A stretch of 64,000 nt of DNA from Clostridiales bacterium (lineage in GTDB: Bacteria; Bacillota; Clostridia; Lachnospirales; Lachnospiraceae): NCBI GenBank assembly GCA_018374355.1, contig JAHAFI010000003.1:1-64000 (forward strand). Reading direction: 5' to 3'. Positions 1 through 6,954 of this stretch are shown in pieces (position 1 is the stretch's first letter; every line of letters starts with the position of its first letter). The notes beneath the pieces were generated by a model that was given only the letters and a program-made list of their open reading frames with translations, was not told where the DNA came from and ran no database searches. The position numbers and the translations under genes are program-made.

Positions 1-150
1 GTGAGGACTAGCAATATTGGGCGCATGAACCGCCCGTTATGGTAGCACCGAAGGTGCGGCATATAGATGCTCGGTAATTCAATTGCCGAGTAGTTCACGC
101 TTGAAAAAAGATAAGCTTGCCAAAGCAAGACGGTGATCAAACTGCCGACC
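1..150. other. Structured non-coding stretch of unknown nature
   Basis: No convincing ORF is present. Three hairpins follow one another: GGGCG/CGCCC (19-23 with 31-35), GCACC/GGTGC (45-49 with 53-57) and CTCGG/CCGAG (70-74 with 86-90). They are enclosed by GTGA (1-4) and TCAC (95-98), which would close a multibranch fold. A fourth hairpin CTTGC/GCAAG follows at 116-129. This could be the end of a structured RNA or the terminus of a mobile element cut by the window edge. I do not recognise the family. Confidence 0.4.
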
Positions 151-154
151 AAAA

Positions 155-266
155 GTACAGAATCAAGCAGGTACAGGACTAAGCAAGTACAGGACCAAGC
201 AAGTACAGAACAAAGCAGGCACAGGATCAAGAATATACAGGATCAGGAACGTGCAGGAAAAGAAAA
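155..266. repeat. 16-bp degenerate tandem repeat, seven copies
   Basis: Seven consecutive 16-bp units can be laid out without gaps from 155 to 266, with a core like GTACAGGACCAAGCAA. The first four are most alike and the last three drift. The array lies downstream of the leftward beta-galactosidase gene, beyond its terminator, and encodes nothing obvious. It is a direct repeat without spacers, so it is not a CRISPR array. Confidence 0.75.
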
Positions 267-302
267 AGAGATACGGCCGATGTGAAAAAGCCGTATCTCT
301 TT
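265..302 (-). terminator. Intrinsic terminator of the beta-galactosidase gene
   Basis: A 13-bp perfect stem (265-277 with 290-302) encloses a 12-nt loop. Read on the minus strand it is followed by a T-rich run and lies 58 bp past the beta-galactosidase stop codon. Confidence 0.8.
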
Positions 303-359
303 CATTCACTTTAAATCACACTGGTGACAGAACACCGCACTGTGTCAGCTTTCAGCCGA

Positions 360-3300
360 TTAGAATTCCAGAGTAAATGTCATGGAAAGCTTTTCATCTT
401 TCATCCGGTATTTCTCCAGCAGTGCAGGTCCGCAGCTATTGGAACCGCAGCCGGACATATAGCCGTCCAGACACAGTACCGTGTACGGAGATTCTTCCAG
501 TTCAAAGTTGTGTGCTTTTCCGGTCAGCTCTTCCTGCGTATAACGGGAAGCGTTGAAACTGAATTCCTGACCGGATACCAGAAGGCTGCGTCCATCGGAA
601 GAAGACAGGGACAGTCCGGTACATCCGTAATGGCTGCCGTTTTCCTGTGGACGAATATAATCTTCATGGAGGGCAGTAACAGGAGCTTTGAACAGATCGA
701 TATAAGAATCACGACACTTGTCAATATAGCTTTCCTGAGGACCATAGCCGAAGTAAGCGGCCTGATCGTATGCCTTCGGCAGGAACAGACGCAGTCCGAA
801 ACGAGGCAGGAACGGCATCATCGGAAGCGGTGTTTTTGCCAGATTTGGATGAATCGGTGTACGGTCTGCAGTAACAGCAACCGTGATTTTTCCACATGGA
901 GTAATGGTCCATACAAGATCTCCGGTCATGATCCGCTGGCGGATGATTGCTGACAGGGAGAAATGGGAAGTAACAACGATGTTTTCCCCATCCTGTGTCC
1001 AAGTGGTCTCGTATACTTTGATTTTTGCACGGTCATAACCTGCTTTGATCCATTCCTGTTTGATGTTGCGGTCATTGTCCATAGGAGCGCGCCATACGTT
1101 CAGCTCGATGGGCTTTTCAATCAGACTGTTCTGGTTTCTTACCAGAGCAGTGAAAGTTCCTTTCCACTTATCGTATACATAACGGAATGGTGTTCCTGTG
1201 AGTACCAGTTCATTTTCAAAATCTTCAACAACAATAGCAGCCATATCTGTTTTCAGACCGGCATTTGCAATGCCGGAAGCCTCTGCTACGGCAGCTTTTG
1301 CAGCGTTCATATCTCTGGAAACTGTCAACTGGTCATGGCCTGCTTCAAATCCTGCCGGAGTGAGCAGCGCTTCCTGTTTCTGGAGATAATGCAGATGGAT
1401 AAAGGTATTGCCGGCAGCTTCTACAGCTTCAGGGAGGGTAATCTGTACTTTTGTGTGTGCAGGACAGTCAACATCGTCAAATTTGCCGGAGACAACGATT
1501 TTGCCGTCTGTTACAACCTCATAAACCACGGTAAATCCGTCTTTGATGTTGGTGAAGTCCAGTTTATTGTCCAGTTCGATCACACCTTTGGAAGCATCGA
1601 TCAGGGAAGCACGGATCGGGCGGGCAACATTTTTGTGCTCCAGAAGTCCGGTGTGAGGTTTACGGTTGGGGTATACCAGTCCGTCCATACAGAAGTTGCT
1701 GTCGTGGGTTTCCTCATTCCAGTCACCGCCGTAGAAGAATTTGTCTTTTCCGTCAAAGGTTTTACCCATATATACGGAGTGATCGCACCATTCCCAGACA
1801 TAACCGCCGGTATAACCGTCATATTTGTATAATCTTTCAAAGTAGTCTTCCAGATCTCCGGGGCCGTTGCCCATAGCGTGGCAGTATTCCACTTCGATAA
1901 ACGGCTTCATACCTTCACGGGTACAGAAATCATCGATAAATTCCACAGGTGCATACATACGGGAATAAATATCCAGATTAGTTCTGTCATTGACATAATC
2001 GGTATCGCACATCTGCCATACATTTCCCTCGTAGTTTAATACACGTTCCGGATCGTAGGATTTGATCCAAGCAGCAGCCTTTTCCATGTTGGGACCGTAG
2101 CCGCTTTCATTTCCCATAGACCATGAGAATACGCTGGAACAGTTTTTGTCCCGGTGAACCAGATGCTGGATACGGTCTACCACAGCATTTTCGTAGGATG
2201 GATCTCTCATCAGATAGCCGTAGGTTCTCTCATAATAGTAGTCACCGCTGTCGGCATAACTCATGTCGCTTCCGTAGACATCGGCACATCCGTGGGATTC
2301 CAGATCGGCCTCGTCCATTACATAGAAACCGTACTTATCGTACATCTGGGTAGCCCATGGGGAGTTTGGATAGTGGCTGGTACGGATACCGTTGATGTTG
2401 TGCTCTTTCATCAGCTTCAGATCCAAAAGGAGCTGTTCCCGGCTGATAGTGGCGCCGGTGTACGGATTGCTGTCATGACGGTTGGTACCTTTGATTTTGA
2501 ATTTTACGCCGTTAAAATAGATGACATTGCCTTTGATATCAATGCGGCGAAGTCCCACTTTCTGGGCAATAGTTTCATTCTCTGCTGCCAGCACCAGTGT
2601 ATAAAGAGCCGGATGCTCTGCGTTCCAAAGATCCGGGTTTTCTACTTCAAAATGAAGCTTGCTGTCGGAAGCGTCGGCAGATGCCAGAAGCACGCCCTCC
2701 GGTGTGTATAATTTTGCGGATACCACAGGAGCGCCCTCGTATTCCAGATCTACATCCACACAGGCTTTTGTCAGATCCTCGCTTACCGGAGTATGTACAA
2801 AATAATCACGAATGTGGTTCTGAGGACGGATCATGATGTAAACGTCACGGAAAATACCGGTAAAGCGCAGTTTATCCTGATCTTCCAGATATGTGCCGTC
2901 GCACCATTTAAGCACCAGTACGGTCAGGCGGTTGTTTCCTTCCGTAACCTGATCGGTGATGTCAAACTCGCTGCCGGAATGGGAAATCTGGCTGTAACCT
3001 ACAAAGGTTCCGTTCACCCATACATAATAGCAGGAATCCACGCCGTCAAAGTTCAGGTAAAGCTTCTGCTCAGTCTGTTCTTTGGTGAGAGTGAACTCTT
3101 TCACATATACGCCAGCCGGATTTTCGTCCGGAACGTATGGCGGATCGAAAGGAATGGGGTATTTTGTATTGGTATACTGGTTTTTGTCGTAGCCGAGAAC
3201 CTGCCAGCAGCTTGGAACCGGGATGGTATCATAACCGCAGGTGCAGGCATCTTTGGCGGTGCAGCCTTCCGGTACCTGATGGTAGCTTTCGTAGAATTTG

Positions 3301-3461
3301 AACTTCCAGTCATCCCCGTTCAGATTAATCGCGCGGGAAGTGGTCAGCATGTCCGCATTCAGGGCTTCTTCCTCACTGGAACAGGGAATAAAATAAGCCC
3401 GAAGAGGCCGGGTCCCGATATGCAGCGCATTTGGGTCCTGAAAATAATTTTGCAGTCTCAT
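360..3461 (-). CDS. lacZ: Beta-galactosidase, glycoside hydrolase family 2
   Basis: Hydrolyses terminal beta-D-galactosides such as lactose, probably in the cytoplasm because no signal peptide is visible. The 1033-aa length matches long LacZ-type GH2 enzymes. In order it has a jelly-roll sugar-binding domain, an Ig-like domain, the TIM barrel, and a C-terminal beta-galactosidase small-chain domain. The barrel carries GTNRHDSNPYTG, the acid/base glutamate in SMGNESGYG (about E452), and the nucleophile in EVEYCHAMGNG (about E525). The ATG at 3461 was preferred to an upstream in-frame ATG (3485) because AGGAGG lies 9 nt before it and the N-terminus MRLQNYFQDP is family-like. The gene is alone on its strand, with no adjacent lactose transporter or regulator. 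Natural substrates could be other beta-galactosides. Confidence 0.93.
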   Translation of the reverse strand: MRLQNYFQDPNALHIGTRPLRAYFIPCSSEEEALNADMLTTSRAINLNGDDWKFKFYESYHQVPEGCTAKDACTCGYDTIPVPSCWQVLGYDKNQYTNTKYPIPFDPPYVPDENPAGVYVKEFTLTKEQTEQKLYLNFDGVDSCYYVWVNGTFVGYSQISHSGSEFDITDQVTEGNNRLTVLVLKWCDGTYLEDQDKLRFTGIFRDVYIMIRPQNHIRDYFVHTPVSEDLTKACVDVDLEYEGAPVVSAKLYTPEGVLLASADASDSKLHFEVENPDLWNAEHPALYTLVLAAENETIAQKVGLRRIDIKGNVIYFNGVKFKIKGTNRHDSNPYTGATISREQLLLDLKLMKEHNINGIRTSHYPNSPWATQMYDKYGFYVMDEADLESHGCADVYGSDMSYADSGDYYYERTYGYLMRDPSYENAVVDRIQHLVHRDKNCSSVFSWSMGNESGYGPNMEKAAAWIKSYDPERVLNYEGNVWQMCDTDYVNDRTNLDIYSRMYAPVEFIDDFCTREGMKPFIEVEYCHAMGNGPGDLEDYFERLYKYDGYTGGYVWEWCDHSVYMGKTFDGKDKFFYGGDWNEETHDSNFCMDGLVYPNRKPHTGLLEHKNVARPIRASLIDASKGVIELDNKLDFTNIKDGFTVVYEVVTDGKIVVSGKFDDVDCPAHTKVQITLPEAVEAAGNTFIHLHYLQKQEALLTPAGFEAGHDQLTVSRDMNAAKAAVAEASGIANAGLKTDMAAIVVEDFENELVLTGTPFRYVYDKWKGTFTALVRNQNSLIEKPIELNVWRAPMDNDRNIKQEWIKAGYDRAKIKVYETTWTQDGENIVVTSHFSLSAIIRQRIMTGDLVWTITPCGKITVAVTADRTPIHPNLAKTPLPMMPFLPRFGLRLFLPKAYDQAAYFGYGPQESYIDKCRDSYIDLFKAPVTALHEDYIRPQENGSHYGCTGLSLSSSDGRSLLVSGQEFSFNASRYTQEELTGKAHNFELEESPYTVLCLDGYMSGCGSNSCGPALLEKYRMKDEKLSMTFTLEF

Positions 3462-3604
3462 AAGTAAAATCCTCCTCAATATCATAAAATCGACAGATTG
3501 GCTGCCGTATATAAATCTATTTTACTCTGAAAAGGGAGAAGAAACAAGGTGAAAAATAACTTTTTGATGGACTATGTGCCAGCAAAATGGAGAAAATATT
3601 TTTA

Positions 3605-3661
3605 TGGACAAAAATACCGGAAAAGGACTATAATAAGAAGCGGCAGTGGGTTGCACTGTCG
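3605..3661 (+). promoter_or_regulatory. sms operon promoter with inverted repeat at the start site
   Basis: TGGACA (3605-3610) and TATAAT (3629-3634) are 18 bp apart. At the predicted transcription start lies an 8-bp inverted repeat, CGGCAGTG (3641-3648) with CACTGTCG (3654-3661), five bases apart with one G.U pair. It could be an operator or a 5' hairpin. The position suits regulation of Fe-S assembly, but no Rrf2-type regulator is nearby. Confidence 0.55.
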
Positions 3662-3693
3662 TAATTCTTACCTAAGATGGAGGGCGGAAAGCG

Positions 3694-4431
3694 ATGCTGG
3701 AGTTAAGAAATATTTCCTTTCAGGTTTCAGACGATTCCAAAGAAAAGGGAATTTTAAAAGATGTCAGCTTTACTCTAAAAGATAATAAATTTGTTGCGAT
3801 TACCGGACCAAACGGAGGAGGAAAATCCACGCTGGCAAAGATTATCGCAGGAATTGAAAAACCTACCTCAGGACAGATTCTTCTGGACGGAGAGGATATT
3901 ACCGAAAAGAATATCACAGAGAGGGCGAAGATGGGAATCAGCTATGCATTTCAGCAGCCGGTGCGGTTTAAGGGCGTGACGGTTCTGGATCTGATTCGTC
4001 TGGCGGCGGGAAAGAAGATTTCCGCGGCGGGAGCCTGTCAGTATCTTTCGGAGGTTGGCCTTTGTGCAAAGGATTATATCAACCGAGAAGTGAATGCCAG
4101 CCTGTCCGGTGGTGAAATTAAGAGAATCGAGATCGCGACGGTGATGGCGAGAGCTACAAGAATTTCTGTATTTGACGAGCCGGAAGCCGGAATTGATTTG
4201 TGGAGCTTTCAGAATCTGATTCAGGTGTTTGAACGGATGCATGAATCCATGCACGGTTCCATCCTGATCATTTCCCATCAGGAACGGATTTTGAAAACCG
4301 CCGACGAGATTCTGGTAATTGCTGACGGAAAAGTGGCAGGTTACGGTGAAAGGGAAGAAATACTGCCGTCCCTGCTGGACAGTGAAAACAGCGTGAGCGG
4401 CTGCAAATACTGGCAGAAGGAGGAAAAGTAA
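3694..4431 (+). CDS. sufC: SufC-like Fe-S cluster assembly ATPase (SmsC)
   Basis: ABC-type ATPase of the SUF Fe-S cluster scaffold, working in the cytoplasm with its SufB/D-like partner rather than as a transporter. The 245 aa carry Walker A GPNGGGKST (38-46), signature LSGGE (137-141), Walker B ISVFDEPEAGID (157-168) and the switch histidine in IISHQE (H195). SufC-type ATPases show this compact layout. The next gene starts at the base after this stop codon. No sufS, sufU or sufD follows, so this looks like the minimal two-component SMS version found in archaea and anaerobic bacteria. The cysteine desulfurase must be elsewhere or absent. Confidence 0.9.
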   Translation: MLELRNISFQVSDDSKEKGILKDVSFTLKDNKFVAITGPNGGGKSTLAKIIAGIEKPTSGQILLDGEDITEKNITERAKMGISYAFQQPVRFKGVTVLDLIRLAAGKKISAAGACQYLSEVGLCAKDYINREVNASLSGGEIKRIEIATVMARATRISVFDEPEAGIDLWSFQNLIQVFERMHESMHGSILIISHQERILKTADEILVIADGKVAGYGEREEILPSLLDSENSVSGCKYWQKEEK

Positions 4432-5358
4432 ATGGAAAAGTTTGATTCGATTCAGGAAAATCTGCTGGAAGCGGTGGCAGGATTCCATGAAATTCCTACC
4501 GGGGCGTACAATATCCGTGCCAACGGAGCGACAGCAGCCAGAAATTCCACAGAGCATATCGAGATTGTGCCGAGAGAAGACGGCAAGGGAATTGAAATCC
4601 GGGTAAAACCGGGAACAAAGAAAGAGAGTATCCATATGCCTGTGATTCTCAGCCAGACGGGAATCAAGGAGATGGTATATAATGATTTTTACATCGGGGA
4701 TGATGCGGATGTGACGATCATTGCAGGATGCGGTATCCACAACGGCGGAGATGCTGCCAGCCAGCATGACGGTATCCACAGCTTCTTTGTGGGAAAAAAT
4801 GCAAAGATCAAATATGTGGAGAAGCATTACGGAAGCGGTGACGGCAGAGGACAGCGGATTATGAACCCTCAGACCATCATTGAAATTGATGAGAACGGCT
4901 ATATGGAGATGGATACAGCCCAGATCAAAGGGGTGGATTCCACCGTAAGAAAAACAGATGCGAAGCTTCTGAAAGGGGCGAAGCTGGTGGTCATGGAGCG
5001 TTTGATGACCCATGGGGATCAGAGAGCGGAGAGTTATTTTAAAGTGGAGATGAACGGTGAGGATGCGGGGGCGAATATTGTATCCCGTTCCGTAGCAAAA
5101 GACAATTCCTATCAGCTCTTTGCCTCCAATATCGAGGGAAATGCAAAGTGCAGCGGTCATACCGAGTGTGACGCCATCATTATCGGAGATGCGAAGATCA
5201 GCGCAGTTCCGGAAATTACAGCAAATCATTCTGATGCAGCGCTGATTCATGAGGCAGCCATCGGAAAGATAGCAGGAGAGCAGATTACAAAGCTGATGAC
5301 TCTGGGACTTACCGAGGAGGAAGCAGAGGAACAGATTATCAGCGGTTTTCTGAAATAA
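4432..5358 (+). CDS. sufB: SufB/SufD-like Fe-S scaffold protein (SmsB)
   Basis: Scaffold on which a nascent Fe-S cluster is built, partner of the upstream ATPase. At 308 aa it is much shorter than classical SufB (about 480 aa) and corresponds to the beta-helix core plus the C-terminal SufC-binding part. The C-terminal block KCSGHTECDAIIIGDAKISA, then PEITANHSDAALIHEAAIGK, is the conserved SUF core, with a Cys and His/Glu residues suited to cluster binding. The start codon abuts the upstream stop and the RBS lies inside the end of sufC, implying translational coupling. A single SufB/D-like gene implies a homodimer, as proposed for SMS systems. Confidence 0.88.
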   Translation: MEKFDSIQENLLEAVAGFHEIPTGAYNIRANGATAARNSTEHIEIVPREDGKGIEIRVKPGTKKESIHMPVILSQTGIKEMVYNDFYIGDDADVTIIAGCGIHNGGDAASQHDGIHSFFVGKNAKIKYVEKHYGSGDGRGQRIMNPQTIIEIDENGYMEMDTAQIKGVDSTVRKTDAKLLKGAKLVVMERLMTHGDQRAESYFKVEMNGEDAGANIVSRSVAKDNSYQLFASNIEGNAKCSGHTECDAIIIGDAKISAVPEITANHSDAALIHEAAIGKIAGEQITKLMTLGLTEEEAEEQIISGFLK

Positions 5359-5378
5359 AATAGCAGGAGGATATCACA

Positions 5379-5753
5379 ATGAAGAAAACAATTTTTGCAG
5401 AAAAAGCGCCGGCAGCAGTAGGTCCTTATGTACATGCGGTAGAAGCGGGAAATATGGTATTTACATCCGGTCAGTTGGGACTGAATCCGGAAGACGGAAC
5501 TTTGCCGGAAGGGATTGAGGCACAGACCCATCAGGCTTTGAAGAATCTGGGAGCTGTTTTGGAAGCGGCAGGTCTGGGTTATGGTGATGTGGTACGCACC
5601 ATGGTATTTTTGGACAACATGGATGATTTTGCAGCAGTGAACAAAATTTATGCGGAGTATTTTCAGGGAGAAGCTCCGGCGCGCTCCTGCGTGGAGGTTG
5701 CCCGTCTGCCCAAGGGCGGCCTGATTGAGATCGAGGCAATTGCTGCTAAATAA
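5379..5753 (+). CDS. ridA: RidA family reactive imine/enamine deaminase
   Basis: Small cytoplasmic trimeric protein (124 aa, typical length) that hydrolyses reactive enamine/imine intermediates made by PLP enzymes such as threonine dehydratase. The substrate-binding arginine lies in ARSCVEVARLPKGGLIEIEA (R102), and the N-terminal GPYVHAVEAGNMVFTSGQ block is typical. An RBS (AGGAGG) precedes the ATG and the gene follows the SufB-like gene by 20 bp, so it is probably cotranscribed. Its presence beside Fe-S assembly may reflect protection of PLP-dependent sulfur metabolism; that link is inference. Confidence 0.9.
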   Translation: MKKTIFAEKAPAAVGPYVHAVEAGNMVFTSGQLGLNPEDGTLPEGIEAQTHQALKNLGAVLEAAGLGYGDVVRTMVFLDNMDDFAAVNKIYAEYFQGEAPARSCVEVARLPKGGLIEIEAIAAK

Positions 5754-5833
5754 GCAACTGCAAAAATCATTTGCCGAAAAAATAAATAAAAACTGAAAAA
5801 ATCTGGAAAAATCCATGAAATCAGACCGAATGA

Positions 5834-5868
5834 TTGACAAAAATATAGAACTTTAGTATACTAAAGTT
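5834..5868 (+). promoter_or_regulatory. Consensus promoter with a 20-bp palindrome over the -10
   Basis: TTGACA (5834-5839) and TATACT (5857-5862) are exactly 17 bp apart. The -10 is the centre of a perfect 20-bp palindrome (5849-5868, half-site AACTTTAGTA). Such a site would let a dimeric repressor, perhaps of MarR type, block RNA polymerase. The regulator is not identified. The next genes are a terminator-like hairpin and then truA. Confidence 0.7.
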
Positions 5869-5915
5869 GTTCATGAGAGTATCCAGTTTGGGTAGAAATG
5901 ATAGAACCATTGTAG

Positions 5916-5941
5916 AAAGCGTTTGCCTCGGCAAACGCTTT
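5916..5941 (+). terminator. Terminator or attenuator hairpin upstream of truA
   Basis: An 11-bp perfect stem (5916-5926 with 5931-5941) is capped by a tetraloop and ends in TTTTGCT. It lies between the palindromic promoter and truA, so transcripts from that promoter meet it after about 50-70 nt. Confidence 0.75.
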
Positions 5942-5970
5942 TGCTCTCTGAGAGGAGGAAAACAGACGGT

Positions 5971-6705
5971 ATGAATTATAAATTGACGATTGAATATGAC
6001 GGAAGCCGTTATGAGGGCTGGCAGCGCCAGAAAACTACGGGTCAGACGATTCAGGGGAAAATTGAAAGAATACTGTCCCGAATGACCGGAGAGGAGATAC
6101 AGATTGACGGTGCGGGACGGACAGACGGAGGGGTTCACGCAAAGGGACAGACAGCCAGTGTGAGACTGGATGGGACATGGAGCAAAGAAGAGATTCTTGA
6201 TTATCTGAACCAGTATCTGCCGGAGGACATCGGGATTACCAGAGTGGACCGGGTGCCGGAGCGTTTCCACGCCCGGCTCTGGGCAACGGGGAAATGCTAT
6301 TCCTACCGGATAGGAACAGACAGCAGGAAGGCTGTTTTTGACAGGAAGTACCGCTACCATTTGGGAGAGGCGCTGGATGTGGAAGCAATGAGAAGAGCGG
6401 CGGAGGATCTTATAGGAACCCATGATTTCAGGTCTTTTTGCGGAAATCCAAGAATGAAAAAATCCACGATCCGCACCATTACGGAGATACGGATCGAGGA
6501 GCTGCCCCATGAGGTGAGACTGGTATACACCGGGAACGGATTCCTTCAATATATGGTAAGGATTCTAACAGGAACTTTGATTGAAATCGGGCTTCATCAG
6601 AGGCCTGCGGACAGTATCCCCGAATTGCTGGAACGGAAAGAACGAAAGTATGCCGGAGCAACTGCCCCGGCGCAGGGGCTCTGTCTGGAACAGGTGTTTT
6701 ATTGA
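5971..6705 (+). CDS. truA: tRNA pseudouridine(38-40) synthase TruA
   Basis: Converts uridines 38-40 in the anticodon arm of many tRNAs to pseudouridine. The 244-aa length is normal. The catalytic aspartate lies in GAGRTDGGVHA (D52), and EYDGSRYEGWQRQ near the N-terminus is the typical opening. The ATG at 5971 was chosen because AGAGGAGG lies 12 nt upstream and the alignment with the family begins there; an in-frame ATG at 5923 lies inside the terminator hairpin. Upstream are the palindromic promoter and hairpin, so expression may depend on readthrough. In many Firmicutes truA sits with ecfT or rplM, which are not here. Confidence 0.93.
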   Translation: MNYKLTIEYDGSRYEGWQRQKTTGQTIQGKIERILSRMTGEEIQIDGAGRTDGGVHAKGQTASVRLDGTWSKEEILDYLNQYLPEDIGITRVDRVPERFHARLWATGKCYSYRIGTDSRKAVFDRKYRYHLGEALDVEAMRRAAEDLIGTHDFRSFCGNPRMKKSTIRTITEIRIEELPHEVRLVYTGNGFLQYMVRILTGTLIEIGLHQRPADSIPELLERKERKYAGATAPAQGLCLEQVFY

Positions 6706-6780
6706 TTCTCAAATTTTCTTCCATATAGAAGTGAAAATGTTTTGACACACAGAAGGGAGTGTGATAACCTTTTACCGAAT

Positions 6781-6924
6781 GTAACTATTCAGGACCCTGT
6801 CCTTCATAGTCACAAATGCATGCACACACCCTGCATTTCATGCAGTGCGGCGCTCGTATGTCTCGGAATTGCCTTGCATTTGCAAGGCAATTCCTCGCGG
6901 AACAGTGACCTTCTGAACAGTTAC
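6781..6924. repeat. MITE-like element with short terminal inverted repeats
   Basis: The ends are inverted copies of GTAACT(A/G)TTCAG: left at 6781, right ending at 6924. Inside, a 14-bp perfect stem (6865-6878 with 6881-6894) has a 2-nt loop. A truncated copy of the right end occurs at 45130-45190, with the first 22 bases identical, which shows that this is a dispersed repeat. No transposase is encoded. It separates a weak TTGACA-type promoter region (6742-6747) from the permease gene. Confidence 0.7.
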
Positions 6925-6954
6925 TACCGAATATACATAGGAGGAAAATAGTGT

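Noticed and set aside
3868..5250. Long minus-strand ORF (460 aa) opposite sufC and the SufB-like gene
   Set aside because: The plus-strand genes have intact family motifs and RBSs. The antisense frame has no RBS, no family pattern and odd Cys/His/Phe-rich composition.
5873..5974. A 33-codon ORF overlapping the truA start (ATGA-style), as a leader peptide
   Set aside because: No ribosome-binding site precedes its ATG, and it reads through the terminator hairpin. It is more likely chance.
6706..6954. Purine riboswitch upstream of the xanthine-type permease
   Set aside because: The conserved purine-aptamer core is absent. The gap is explained by a MITE-like repeat with a second copy elsewhere.
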